Source of the DNA: Angiostrongylus vasorum
Taxonomy: Eukaryota; Nematoda; Chromadorea; Rhabditida; Metastrongylidae
Direction of reading: 5' to 3'
DNA: 64,000 nt
Assembly: GCA_018806985.1 (NCBI GenBank)
Contig: JADANN010000315.1
Coordinates: 744,001-808,000 of the forward strand
Part shown: piece by piece, positions 23,081 to 35,322 of the stretch
How positions within the stretch are numbered: the first letter of the stretch is position 1
Layout of the letters: each line of letters begins with the position of its first letter
Notes under the pieces: model-generated
What the model was told of the DNA's origin: nothing
Database searches by the model: none
Seen by the model: only the letters and a program-made list of their open reading frames with translations
Made by a program: the position numbers and the translations under genes

Positions 23081-24523
23081 CATGTAAATAGTCCTCGCTG
23101 ACACAGACGGTGTTGTTTTATCTAACAGTTAACAAAACAATACTTGTCAAAAGCGGCCATCGTTTGTCTTCAGCATGACTAATCAATATTTTTTTATGTT
23201 TCCTCAGCCTTCACGGAATTATTATGCAATTTTTATGAAGACGTCGAAGCTTTAGCCGAATAAGAACTCAACAACACTTTTATGTAAACAGAGCTGTTTT
23301 AGAAGACATCACTGTCGACTATTTGGGAGGCAAAAGTGCGCACGATAAATCGGAAACAGAGTGTGACAGCCTTAAAGTGATTGCACACCTTCACCGCTTA
23401 CTTTAGCGATTCACGAACTAGAAACATTCAACGTTAGACCACCACAGCGACAAATCTCACGCTCTGGAAACGAAAAAAAATTTCACTGATTGAGTGAGCG
23501 ATGGTGGTTGGTTCATGAAACAGGGACACGTGTAGAGAGTTTCTTCTTCCCAAAAACACTATTTAATGTATGGGATAATCATCAGCAGGGTGGGTATACC
23601 TCTGTGATAATACTGCCTTTCAATGTGTTGGCCTTAGATAACCTCTGGTTATTCCGGACTTGGTATACTGACTTGTCCAGAAATCTCTCTGCGATCTACA
23701 GAATCTTAAGATGCCTTAATGCGGCATGCCAATAGTCGACTCTCATGTAGGGAGATCCGTGTTGGCCACCACATAAGAGGCGTAATATTACGGTACAGTT
23801 GTTTGCATAGCAGACGTATAGATTCTTTTCGCAGACCAGGTCCATTCCCTCATCTACGAACGCTAAGAGAATTGTTGCGTTTCGATAAGTTGATTGCTCC
23901 TTCATACTCAAAACAGGTTATAACAAGGATAAATGACCTCCTTAAACCCTCTCTATGATGCGGCATGCACTTTATTTGGGTGCTAAAATCCTCGTCAGAA
24001 TCCTGCCTGCTCGCTGGTGGAGCTCTATCCGTGTGTGCTTTGGATGGGATATATGTTGCAAAAAAAAGACCTGCTCGTGTCTTTTACTCTCGAAAAGAAA
24101 TCCGAAGATGGTTAGTTACTAGTCGGAGCAACAAAGCGTGGCTTAACATTTTTTTTCACTCTTTTACCACTGTTCTTGACCTTTGCATCTAATTACATGT
24201 TCCGTTTTGCACAGAATTGTTGAGTAAGTGTGCTCAGTCGCTGAAAGGGTTAATTTATGGTGATAGATTAATTCGGTAGAGTAAAACGTTCAGGTGATTC
24301 TTCTAACAATCAACACTAAACTTTTGTCCCAAACAGATGCAAGATTTACTTTTTCATTTTTTAATAGGTGGAAGCAAAAGAGAACATTTGTGCTCTAGGC
24401 TTTTTGGTTGGAGTCTGGTTACATTGTTGCCTTTGTAAACCTGTCTTAAATAGTCAGAAGAGAAGCCCAATTCTATGATCATCGCCTTCTGCTAATTATT
24501 GGTTCCCAGGATTTGGCGTTGAT
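23081..24523. other. intergenic, nothing recognised
   Basis: Short open frames only (for example 23490-23735, 23719-23958, 23965-24192, all plus). None shows a motif or splice consistency that I can defend. Confidence 0.5.
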
Positions 24524-24916
24524 TAAGGTCAGTTACTCCCACGCCCGACTTTCTATTAACCTCGGCATTGATCAAGTAATTCTTCGTATTCTTGTTGAGC
24601 AAACACGAGGTGTTATTTTTATTCTTTTTTCACGAACAAGCTGACGTTTCGGCGGATTTCGCCTTCCTCAGAGCCTGGAAATGTCAAGTTAACAGCAATC
24701 TATTCGGCCAAACACCTCCATAACCAAACAGAGAAAACGCTGAACCAAGATTTCAATCACATTGAACACAGCTCTGCACACTCGCCGCTCTGTTTGGTTA
24801 TGGAGGTGTTTGGCCGAATAGATTGCTGTCAACTTGACCTTTCAGGCTCTGAGGAAGGCGAAATCCGCCGAAACGTCAGCTTGTTCGTGAAAAAAGAATA
24901 AAAATAAGGTCAGTTA
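24524..24916. mobile_element. foldback insertion with hammerhead-like cores and 12-bp target duplication
   Basis: Arms 24613-24733 and 24788-24907 are near-perfect inverted repeats of about 120 bp around a 54-bp spacer. The whole insert is flanked by the 12-mer taaggtcagtta at 24524-24535 and 24905-24916. Each arm holds, in opposite directions, a 29-nt core: ctgagga, then a 4-bp stem-loop (ggcg, aaatc, cgcc), then gaaac and gtc (24849-24877 plus; 24643-24671 minus). This resembles hammerhead ribozyme motifs described in Penelope-like retroelements, which also carry terminal repeats. One unpaired A after ctgagga departs from the ideal fold. No reverse transcriptase is present, so it would be a non-autonomous remnant. 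It ends about 225 bp before the PPP4R2-like start codon. Confidence 0.75.
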
Positions 24917-25141
24917 GTTTGGTGGCCGAAGTTCTTGTTGCTGCTAAAAAGTTCGACGTGAGCTTCGTTTGTCTTGCCAACGCGATTTGTACCTACGCCA
25001 AACGCAGCTTGGACACGTTACCTTATCTTTCGCGCTTTGCAGACATGTTAGTACGTGTTTAGTTATTCCGACATCAGTTAAAGGAAACTTGTCAGTCACG
25101 CAGGTTTGGGAAGAGGAGTCTCATTTCGCAACAAAGCATCG

Positions 25142-25903
25142 ATGACATCAGCTGTCGCCCCCAACGAGCCTCAAGAAATGGATGTTCGCAAGGTGACGTT
25201 TATGAACTATCTTGGCGATATTGTTGAGAAGGAAACTCCCTCTTTATCATGGAGCGATGTGTCGAAGGAATTCCTCATATTCTTCAAGGTGATCTTTGAC
25301 ATTTCTATTTACATAAAAGTTTAAACGTTCATTGTTCAATTAAGGATTTTGTGGAGCGAACAGAAGATGATTTCGAAAAGCTGTCTGGCAAAGTGCATGA
25401 TTTGAGAGAGGAATGGGAGATTACGAGAATCTACCGTTTTGTCGTCGAAAAAGTGATGTCGTTTGACAACTTTCCCTTCACCTGGCGGAGGTATGTGGTA
25501 AATGTTTCACGTCGTTCTCGGCTTTTCACTTAACACCAGTGGAACAACTTCTAAAAGGCTTGTAGTTGCTAGTAAAGACGGTCTCCATACGATTAGTGGC
25601 AACATGTTTCCATACTTGATCGCCTTTCCGTTTTCAAGACTACGGCATTTACATAGCCGACCGTCAGCTTTTCTATGTACTTTAACAATGATGCTGCCCA
25701 TCTACTTCCAGTTTACATTTATTGCGATATCATGTACAGTTGTTTCAGGTTCTGTGAATTGCTATACGATCCGTTAAAAAAACTATAAGAAAATGCTGCC
25801 GTTCATGCGTGCCTTGGAGCGTGTGATCAACGTGCGGACAACAATCAGCTCACTTCGGTCACCATCAGAGGACACCTTCTTCAGCGAGTTTATTTTCTTG
25901 AAG
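25142..25903 (+). CDS. ppfr-2: serine/threonine protein phosphatase 4 regulatory subunit 2 (PPP4R2 family), N-terminal exons
   Basis: Regulatory subunit that targets the PP4 catalytic subunit, with roles in DNA-damage recovery and centrosome function in other animals. Three exons: 25142-25288 (starts MTSAVAPNEPQEMDVRK), 25345-25490 (ends FDNFPFTWRR) and 25749-25903 (FCELLYDP, then NYKKMLPFMRALERV, ending SEFIFLK before a GTGAAT donor). The family hallmark is the PFT-x-x-R-x-CELL-x-DP-x-x-NY block, which is intact. Splice phases agree (0, then 2). Exon 3 is out of frame by one base at the A7 run 25776-25782; six As would restore it, so I read it as a sequence error. The acidic, disordered C-terminal half normal for this family is not placed; 30032-30215 is a possible last exon. 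Confidence 0.85.
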
Positions 25904-26089
25904 GTGAATCACTCAATCACATCTCACTAAGTCGTAAGAAAAGTTGATCTGATGAGAAATACTTACTGTGATGCGCGGACAGCCCGTTTTCACTGATGGT
26001 ACCACCCGAGCACAATGTCCATTCGTTTCTCTCGCGTAATCGTTGGTCATAGTTGTGATTTGTTCCGTATATGGAGACGTCCGAGAAGC

Positions 26090-27800
26090 CTATCCTGTAC
26101 CTTTGAATTCCTTCCTATCTGCGAATGCAGGGTAGTTGACACATTGGTCCCAAAAAACATCCAGCCATCGTTTAGGTGTTCGTCTAAGAGTGCGCTTGCA
26201 TTCTCTTGCAGTCCAGTTCACTGTTGTTCTCACATATCTGCCACCTCGTCCTTTTATTGTCTGACTATCCCATCTGTGCTCCGCTTTCAATGCATATTTT
26301 CCTGAGTACTCAAGATGAGACATGCTTCTGACATCTGAGCATATTCTGGCTAAGTGCAGTCAGTGCCAGTTAGATTTCAGAAGAGAACGCTCAACGCTCT
26401 GTGGCTGATATGCAGATTTGTTCACGTGGTTAAAGCATCATCTCGCGTTTCTGCCGCGTAACAGACCGCTAGGAGGACTAATGAATCGAAAAGATGAGGG
26501 CCACTTTGGGTCCGTTAACTGGTCGGTGGTTTATTAAAGAGGCTCAAATGCGGCTCACACCGTTTTTCTTCTTTTGCCTAATTCTTCGCTCATGTTGTTT
26601 TCTGTGTTCATTAGACGTCTGAGTCACAGCACGAGGTGGTCTCTTTAATTAGAGAACCTTCTAGTTCTGTTCGCACGCCTTAGCAGCATGGGCTCTTTAC
26701 GGGCTGGGTCTTTGTAGTATTTAGCCGCAGTCCAAGACTTTTCCACCCGCTTGGTAGAGCATATTTAGCATTGCTGCTAAATTCTGGAAAAACGACGGTG
26801 TCGCCGGCCAAACAAAGATATGACACAAGCTTTGCACCAATAAATGTGGCGTTTTCGTACCAGTCGACCGACTTCATTATCCGTTGCAGTCTCGCGGCTC
26901 CTTCCCCCCTGTGAACAGCTTTCGCGGCGTTGTGTCGCCTTGTCATACGCTTTTTTTCTATAGCTATAGTAGAAGGTAGATAGAAAAAACTGTGTTTTTG
27001 TGCAGCAGCTCCGGTGACAGTGAGCCAGTGTTGATATTGTCGGTGATGTTAGTACCGGGTCCTAGAGCTGGGCCCTTTTTCTTTCCTTCTAAAGCAACAC
27101 GATTCTCAGAGGTAGAATCCCTGTCGGTTTTCTCCAGGAAGGATTTCGGGGTACAAAACGGGGTTTATGGAAAACAAAGGAATGGTTCAACGATGAACAT
27201 ATGTTTTTTAGTCACTCGACGAGCTGCTTATAGTCCTCTGTCAGGTATTCCTTTTATCTTGATGTTATATGAAAAAAGGGACTTTATTGAGGGTATTTTA
27301 GTCGTACACAACTTGTCCTGTTTTTCTTGGACTATGACAAAAGTTGTTTTAAAGCTTACGGCTGAACTGAGTCGTCGCACGGAGCAGATGGCAGTCGGAT
27401 GTAGTACAGGATCCAGGTATCACTTAGGTGTCCAACAGGCACCATCTTCTGTTCCTGAAAACATGGTTGATCTGCGTATGAGTCGTGTCCGTAGAAAACT
27501 TTCAGGCGCATAGGGGATTTTCGTAGCGCCTTATGAAAAGAGCTTACTGCCGACAGCAGCTTTGAAAGGCGCTTTCTATTCTCATTTCTTTCTCCTATTC
27601 CGAACCGCTCATAATGTATTCGATCTTGTAGGCCGTTTCCAGTCTGGAATTGAAGTCAGTAACGCATTTGAAGAAAGGCTATTCGTTGTCAATTATTTCC
27701 TCAGACTGCTCGCTGAGCGCCTCCAGTTTGCTCTAATCGGCTGTAGAAGTTGGATCAGAGAGTTATTTGCCACATTGCCACTAGTCTGGTAAAAAAAAAC
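26090..27800 (-). mobile_element. heavily decayed RTE-like non-LTR retrotransposon remnant
   Basis: On the minus strand a C-terminal block near 26200-26300 (RTTVNWTARECKRTLRR, LRRTPKRWLDVFW) is related to the retrotransposon tail of copy B. A degenerate RT core lies near 26690-26830, where the catalytic FADD position reads LAGD, and endonuclease-like remnants (FNSRLETAYK, GERNENRKRL in different frames) occur near 27600-27700. Stops and frameshifts throughout. The 173-codon plus-strand frame 26992-27513 is antisense to this remnant and is not supported as a gene. Confidence 0.6.
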
Positions 27801-28116
27801 CGGTTGTTTACACTTAGCTAGGTTTCCGATGGGAATGTCGGACGTCTTCTCAACTTGAGAAATTCTGCTGCAGGATGGACCTCTCACTGCACATCTCATT
27901 TCAAAACCGTGGAACACTTTCCGGCTACAATGTGGCTATAAACCACAAGGAAGTGTCAGACTTAGGAGACTTCATAGTTCAAAGAAAACGTACTGTGATG
28001 TTGCCTTTTTGTATGTGACCCATCACTTTCTTGAGAAGAAAAGTTTGTGGATCGTCACTCGATTTCTTCTTTGAACTAGTCAACTGTCTACGTAGAAATG
28101 CGGAACGGTAAGTATA

Positions 28117-28300
28117 GTAATATTACCACAGCATTGCTGAGATATTTGCAAAACTCTGTACCACAGGGTTTTTTTTCGTTTTTTTTCCGAGTTTTGCATC
28201 TCAGCAAAACTGTGGTTGTATTTCTCTTGGTACCCTGCCGTGAAAACTGTAGTAGGCAGAAAATGAAAAAAGTAAAACGTTATAGTGGTATTATTAGTAT
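28117..28300 (+). repeat. SINE family B, palindromic pair
   Basis: Left arm around 28118-28152 (gctgagatatttgcaaaactc) is followed within 40 bp by its inverse at 28190-28216 (gagttttgcatctcagc). The right side continues into the family tail (taccctgccgtgaaaactgt). Same head-to-head design as at 57.3 and 59.5 kb, with most of the tRNA-like heads deleted. Confidence 0.65.
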
Positions 28301-28774
28301 TCGTATAATTGGTATTAATTCAAATTCGCACGAAGATGTTCTCTAAAAAAAAGTGCTGAAATGCTAGCTATATTTACGGTTCCGGCCGATAAGAAATGGC
28401 GTAGAGAACATGAAAAGTGCATTCATAAAATATCCTTCTTGCAAGATAATCTACTGGCAAAGTAATTGTTTAAAAAAGAAGTACATTGGCGACTAGATGA
28501 GTCGCATTTAACTCACGCGTTATCAGACCAGTTCGCAGGCCGAGGAAGTTGCAATTCATTCACTTTTGTCAACCACTTATTTTGCCGTATAGAGGTTTTT
28601 TTAAGCATCCTTCGTTTCCATTCGATACTTAATCCAAGATCTTCAGGCGAGTGTTTCCCTGGGAAGTCTACACCTCTGATTTAGAAGTATGCAAGAACCG
28701 TTTTTCGAACTAGTTCGTTGTCCATCAATGTGACTAGTTATTCGATGTTATTTTAATTTCAAACGCTGTGATGA

Positions 28775-28864
28775 ATATATCCACAACGATGCTGAGACAT
28801 CTGCAAAACTTCGGAGCGCAGGTGTCTGCGTTGAGACCGAACGCGCTATTACTCTTTCCAGAGG
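28775..28864 (-). repeat. SINE family B, left-arm copy
   Basis: About 90 bp matching the left arm of the 57.3-kb palindrome (gctgagacatctgcaaaact, gcaggtgtctgcg, gaacgcgctatta). It runs directly into repeat E at 28865. Confidence 0.65.
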
Positions 28865-29100
28865 AGTAAACGCTTTGATGAATCTTGATTATTGTATAGC
28901 ATGGGCAGAAATGGACAGTACAGAAATGGACTCAAAAAACCGCAGGAGAGACTTCCAAACGCTGAGAGCAACGTGGTTCCATCCTGGACCATGGTAATAA
29001 ATAGTTAACAGTAATACACATACCAAGTGTACGACTAGCGCGACAGGCCATGTTTTTCTTGTAAGTTGCTCTTCTGAACTCGAAGACCCGTGGTTATTGA
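28865..29100 (+). repeat. dispersed repeat family E, uninterrupted copy
   Basis: Matches both halves of the interrupted copy at 22558-23080 and therefore shows the empty SINE insertion site, near gtaatacacataccaagtg. Confidence 0.7.
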
Positions 29101-29149
29101 GAAATTATCGGCTATTGTAGAAAAACGATCAGGCCTCCAACAAACACGA

Positions 29150-29610
29150 ACGTAGGCGCCGTTCCACTGGCCCGCTACACAAAGCTGTGCGTTTATTCAC
29201 TGCTTCATCGTCTGTGCAAAGCATCACTGACTTTCTTACGAAAACTCTTACTGAACGCGACACCTGTGTCCTCTATGTCAATCTCATCTGCAAAAGTTCG
29301 TTATATGCGCGAAGAAATCCGCCGCCATATGAACGATGGCGAAATTTCCACGAGAATACCGTGTTTTTTGCTATTGACAAGACTTGAAACAAATCTTTCA
29401 CGATGAACTTTTAACAGTAACAGAAGGCTTTCGACTAATAAATTCGTCTGGGAAGTTCTACCATTACTCGAAACCAACTGTCCATCAAAGGTCTTCAAAG
29501 ATCAGGCGTAACCCAGAACTAATAGACATCATTTTTACACTTTCGAAATCACTCGACTTCTTAACAAACACCATTGAGCACACATTAACACAGTTGGCAG
29601 AGGTAAATGT
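29150..29610 (+). CDS. unrecognised protein-like open frames, probable exon
   Basis: Two overlapping plus-strand frames look like one coding exon broken by a single base near 29395: first KVRYMREEIRRHMNDGEIST (29290-29360), then FHDELLTVTEGFRLINSSGK through RRNPELIDIIFTLSKSLDF and TLTQLAE, which ends at a GTAAAT donor (29602). A possible continuation starts after an acceptor at 29722 (VDSDFGEKIRHVGPDE). I do not recognise the family; it could be a separate gene downstream of the PPP4R2-like exons or part of a transposable element. Confidence 0.35.
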
Positions 29611-30031
29611 CTGAGAAAAAAAGATGCCTGTCAGCGGAGAACTTTTTGTCGATTGTAACAAATCTTTCGGTTCGAGCTGGTAGCTTTACCGTTTATCATC
29701 GCGTTTTTTATATACCAGGTTGATAGCGATTTTGGTGAAAAAATTCGACATGTCGGACCCGATGAAAGGCAGCGTTGTCGCCGATGAAGTCAGATTTTAT
29801 CCAGGTAGTGGATTTTTCAACCGTTTCTTTAGCTGCCGTACTAACGTGGCAACAAATATTTTTGCATGACTGGTCTGCCTTGTAGGTTATTTGTTGGAAA
29901 CTTCCTTGGTTTCACCCCATTTAACGAACAACAGTCATGGTTACAACTAATTCTCGAATTTCCGTTCACAAACCTATCTACGCCACATTTTTGTGTCGTT
30001 ATTTGATGCAATCATGTTCAGAGATGAGTAT

Positions 30032-30215
30032 GATGATTACAGATGAGTCAAACATGGGTTATACGCGCAACACTTCTGATAACGAGTCAGCTGATGCTGC
30101 AGTTTCTGTGGACGATAACGCAGTTTGCGATCAGAATTTAAGTGAAATGGGTAATGGACTCCATCACAGCGATCCATTCCAAGAGGACAATATTGATACC
30201 TTTTTTGCATTGTGA
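30032..30215 (+). CDS. possible terminal exon, acidic and disordered
   Basis: Open frame with an Asp/Asn/Ser-rich composition (TDESNMGYTRNTSDNESADA) ending QEDNIDTFFAL then stop, preceded by acceptor-like gattacag. The composition fits the acidic C-terminal tail of PPP4R2 proteins, but the link to the exons at 25 kb, over 4 kb away, is not shown. It may equally end the unrecognised gene at 29.2 kb. Confidence 0.3.
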
Positions 30216-30249
30216 AAATGAGATTTTTTTGCACGGACTTCTTTTTCGT

Positions 30250-31388
30250 TCCTTTGAGTGAAATCTACGCAGAGGGTACGGTAGAGATTGTAAGTGAGGA
30301 ATATGCCGATGCGTAGGAGCTGAGTCATCTGCGCGCGATGTTACTGTGTGACCTATATCTGATCCAGCTCATGTTTCTCCATCTTTCCTTCTCCAACAGA
30401 CGACCTGATGAGTTTTTTTTTGACGTGAGTAATAGTTAGAGCAGTCCTTAGATTCGTATTTTTGATACTTCGATGCGCTCGTTTTATCTTTGTTAATCAC
30501 TATGAGTAGCTCCTTATCTAGCAACGACACCATACTGCACAATAAATTTGTTCGTGTTAAATTCTGTGATACGAATGTTATTTCCTCTTTGTGTTCATTC
30601 ATCTTGGCTACTGTCATTCTTTCGACTACGATGGAGTGAGTCGCTTGTAGATGCCATAAAACATGAAGATAAAAATCGAGGAAGGCCAAATTCTACGCGC
30701 AAAATGATTTGCTTCGAGGTCCTTTCAGCGCTTTTCAATCTGGAAAGAATGCACTATGAACAGCATCATGCATTTAGGGAGCTCCTTTGCTGTTCGAAAG
30801 CAATTCAGAGCTTTTAACAAGCCTACCTATCAGTTTATCACAAGAACCTTTTATATAACTTGACCTTAAGCAATTACGACAAAGTACAACACCCGTTCGA
30901 GGCTTAACTAAGATATCGCTGTGCTACAGAAGAACTCGAGTTGCAAGAAAGTAAACTTCTCAACAATCAATGAAGTTTTTGACTGTCTGTAGGGCAGAAT
31001 TAGAAACGGTCTAGCATAATTACGCAGAGAATCCGAAGAAAACTACGGTCCTCCGGTACTGAATATATCGCTGATGAAAGATGATGGCAGATTTTCAATC
31101 AACGTCCACATTCACTCGCAAATCGGACCCCCTTCATGGGAAACGACTGTAAGGGCACAAAATGAATGGAGAATAGGTCACCAGCAAAACGGTGAGTCGT
31201 GTAGAAATCCACATGGCTTTCGAGACTCGGAGAAAGGAAATCTTACCCAATCAGCGAATTACCAATGAAACGGAAGGTGTTGAAGAGCGCATAATTTCTC
31301 GTAGTTTTCGAACCGCGTCTTTCAAACATTCAAGCAAATAAAGACGACTTATGTAGGTATGATAATAGATGGTTTTTTAACACAGCTC

Positions 31389-31426
<38 letters not shown>

Positions 31427-32975
31427 CATGTATGTGCATAGGTATGCATATAACCAGGCGTGCGTTTACAACTTTCAGTGTTTGATTTTTCAGAGCAAGA
31501 ACGTTGAGTGAGAGTGACAGGAAGCTCTTGAAAAAGTCAACGACCCGTACATAAAAGTAAAATACTGACTTGATGCATATGTTCGCCTCGTTTAGAGCAA
31601 AATTCTCTAATCTGCGTTTTGGATAACAAGCGACAAATCGCACTTGGGGGCTCGAAGCAGTGCAGTCAGATGAAACCCAACAGATATGTAGACTGCTGAC
31701 GCTTTACTGTATTTTTTAAGCTAATTGGTTATTGCGCGGTTTAAAAGCGTGAATATTGCTCGGCGGCGGAAAGAAGCATATGATAAAGTCGTTTTAAAAT
31801 CATCTGCCGCAAGGTGCGGCCCTCTCCAGAAAAAACTGAATTAAAAAAGGTTTCTTAGGCTTTCAGAGAAGTGCATTTTGGAAACTCTCACTCTAGATGC
31901 GAATCTGTCTAACCCTGATTCCACGACTTCACTGCTTTTTTCGACAACATGTCCTTTCAACGCTGATTGCACGTCCAATAGGTAAATATTTTAGCGATTT
32001 TTTCGGCCCCACCATAGGAAGGATTAGTCTGCTGAATCTTATGGAGAACTCTTGCGTGGATCTCATGGATAACATGCTGACTACATTCAACCAATTACTT
32101 CCGACTTGATCTCGTAAAGACTTTTTGTCTGTAGTCTGAAGAAAACTTTTGGGCTTTATTTAACACCTAAGCTTCGTTACTCGAGATCAAATTTGAAGGG
32201 CAGACACTTTTTGCATACGGCAAATCTTGGGCGACTAAACGGTTTCTTCCTCTATGAATGAAATTTGTTCATTCATCCACTTACAATAACAAACACAAGA
32301 CTGGTAAACAAGCTCAAATCTAAAACAAAGCAAAGAAGAGTAAGCGCTAGTGAAACCCAATGATCACAATGAATGTTGATCATTTTGTGAAGTGTCGAGA
32401 TTTTCGCTCTGGCGAAAGCCTTCAGTTCCGATCATCCGTGCTAACCGAGATTGCGAAATGCCAACATATTCCAAAGAATCTAGTGTTCTCACCTATCACC
32501 GCAAAAAAAACAACGCTAAAACATGAAAGGGAAATTGATGGTTTCAGAAACACAGGTAGTATCGAGCAGCTTTAGCAATAGTTCTTATTGGAGTCGCAAC
32601 TGTGCGCCGTATCCGTCTTCATCTGTGTGGGGAAGCCGTTGATGAAGTAAATCTTCCGTTTTCATGCAGAAAGGTTTCCAGCAAAATTTTAAGCATGTAT
32701 AGAGTAAAAACACGCCAAAATACCCGGATAAACGGAAGCAAGCCTGGAGGAGTTGCTGTTTTAAATGCTGTGGCCTCAGGGGTGAACCACGATGTGGTGG
32801 AGATTGCGAGTGAGGGTTTACCAAACAATCCTCTTTCTTGAGAAATGCCCTATTAACAGCAAAATTCAGTCCAGCTTTTTAGTATCGATAAGATATACAT
32901 ACAAAATATTTACATGAGAGAAGCGCAAAAAGCCTAGGGCGTATGTCGGAACAATTAGAAGCTCTTAAGCTATTG
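30250..32975. other. intergenic, no gene recognised
   Basis: Contains several short frames on both strands (30369-30689 minus, 106 codons; 30548-30817 plus; 32602-32841 plus). None has a recognisable motif, and their frames overlap one another. A short (TA)n microsatellite lies at 31388-31415, grading into TATG repeats. Confidence 0.45.
31388..31440. repeat. (TA)n/(TATG)n microsatellite
   Basis: About 28 bp of TA repeats followed by TATG/TACATG units. Confidence 0.95.
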
Positions 32976-32979
32976 CCGT

Positions 32980-33690
32980 GAATTGTAGAAAACGAGTAAA
33001 AAAATAGGAGAGTAAATCAACAGATGGACTAGTGGGACTGTGAATACGACTATAGAAACTACTTGTAGATCCGAAGACGACAGCAAGCATCGGAACGACC
33101 ATGGAAAACGAAGCTGTCAAAAAGACATCTGTCTTCGTCAACTCCACGAACACAATCAAAAAGAAACAACGCCAACGTACGCTTAACGCTGATCAACCCC
33201 ATTAATACGCCATAGATGTAAGCGAAATTCCAATCTATTTATTTGTATCATCTTATAAACTGATCTTCTTAAGCTGATGCGAGGTTGGTATAGGTCTTCG
33301 TTGTCGTTGTCGTTATTTATTTTATTTCGACCCCTGGGTGTGTCTCTCTCGCGGCCCCACGTGAGCAACGCGTGGCCCAGTCCCACTCGTAACATCACGG
33401 GGGAGCCTTTTTTAACAATATGGCGTCTATTTAAAAGTTTGATCTTCATTAATACTTTGGCCTTTTTTTCCACCGAATAATTAAAGTATTCTTATATGAA
33501 ATACGTCCAGGCTCTAAAGAAGGCGAAATCGCCAAAACGTCAGCCATCGGCCAACAACACCAACAACAAAGACAACGTCAACGAAGACCTATACCAACCT
33601 CGCATCGGCTAAAGAAGATCGGCTTATAAGATCATACAAATAAATACATCAACTATCTATGCCGAGGTTTATAGAAAGTCGGTCTTTTGA
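32980..33690 (+). mobile_element. 0.7-kb non-autonomous element, copy 1
   Basis: Near-identical, inverted, to 49550-50258. Inside it, about 75-bp inverted repeats at 33234-33310 and 33572-33648 (gcgaggttggtataggtctt and its complement) bound a core of some 260 bp. Near 33512 it carries ggcgaaatcgcc followed by aaaacgtcagc, a degenerate form of the core found in the 24.5-kb foldback element (CTAAAGA in place of CTGAGGA, AAAA in place of GAAA). No ORF of its own. Confidence 0.75.
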
Positions 33691-35322
33691 GTTATTAAGA
33701 GATGATCCCATGTCTATTGCTGGGCACCCCTAACAACTTTCGCCCAATGTCATCATATCTACAATTTTCCTGTGGTAGAGGGATCTAAAATTCCCCCTTT
33801 TCACATTTTCGTCGTCACTCTAATGGAAACAGAACGAATTAGAGATCTTGTCCGAGTACGAAGAGGAATTGTTGTTACCATGACGAATGCTTGCATCACT
33901 AAACATCTAGAAATAAAATTTGTCTTGTGGATCATGAGGAAGCGCAAGTTTGGACTATGCAATTGACGTTGTCCATGGACTTATACAAACATATGAAAAA
34001 AAATGGAACAGGGAATGAAAAGAATGGCAAAACATTCGTTGTCCTTATTTGGCCCCCACCACTCCTGATTGAACAATATTTGGAAATTACTTGCTACCGC
34101 TGTTCTAAATAGACACTATGCTGTTTCTTTCGTCATTGCGCACCAAAAGCAGCAACATCATAGGATTCATAGAGCTTAGAGGCATCGATAGACGAAAATA
34201 CAATGTAAGTTGAAACAGAAACAAAGTAAGAAGACGGTCTACAAAGAGCGGAAAAGATGAAAGAGTCCAAATAACTCTCATTAATCCTACGAAACTATGG
34301 TGAACAATTCGAAACAGAACTGGGAAGGCCACGTACTAACATCACTTGTCAGTAATGTTCTGCCGCTTCCACAACGTTTCGACGTCGTGCTGCCTTCGTT
34401 CACAGGGTTAGTGCGTTAAATTTTAAAATAATCACTACAAGCAATGGAACGAAACAGTTAAAAAAATTACAACTAAGTCTACTGGTTGTTGAACAGAAGG
34501 AACTGTTCAGTTCTGATTATGTCACTTTTTGTTACTAATGCCTTACTTTTGTTCTCAAGCTAGTATATCTTCAGTCCCAAATGGTACGAGAACGCTTCAC
34601 GTTTACTCGTGGTGCACAAAACGAACACGGTGCAATGTATTTCGCGGTTTGTGGTGGACAGGTACTGTTAAATACGTGAAGGTTTTTTCACTGCAGGGTA
34701 ATACTACTGCAATGTAGAATTCCTTGTTAAACACAGGTCAGCGAAGAAGGTGTCGCCTTCTCCAACGAGTGTTCTCGAGCTGCTTGCGTCATTGGCATTC
34801 CTAATCCACCATTGAGGGAATCCTCTCAAGACGACGCTAGATAAAAAAAATGTCGTCGCGAGGGGCAAATCTGGTATTTCCTTAGCGTTTGACACATAGT
34901 AATATGTGGTTTCGCAATTTTTTCTTGAATTTTTGATAAACTCTATATCTGCTGACACTTACCCACTGCTAGCAGACTCAGTTACCTGAAAACTGGTGTG
35001 ATACAGAGGAGTGTCGCGCAGTGAAATAAGTGCTTGGACATGTGCTACGACATGAATGACTTTGGGATGGTTGTTTTGTTAGATGAGAGGTAAGAACTTT
35101 ACTACAGATAGAACAGATTATTTAAAACTATACGTACATTCCCTGGTCCTTGGTTTAGCGAAAACGTAAGGCCAGTGTTCGCAATAGTCATGCTATTTAG
35201 TTGTGCATATACACAAAGAATTTGCAGTTCGCACTGAAGAAATTGGTCGGTTTGTAAAATTTCCATAACGAACTGGCACTAGTTCAGATTTGAGAGATGT
35301 AAAACTGTATTTCGCATCGTGG

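Noticed and set aside
26992..27513. Longest open frame in the window (173 codons, plus)
   Set aside because: It is antisense to a decayed RTE-like element and shows no motif or protein-like conservation.
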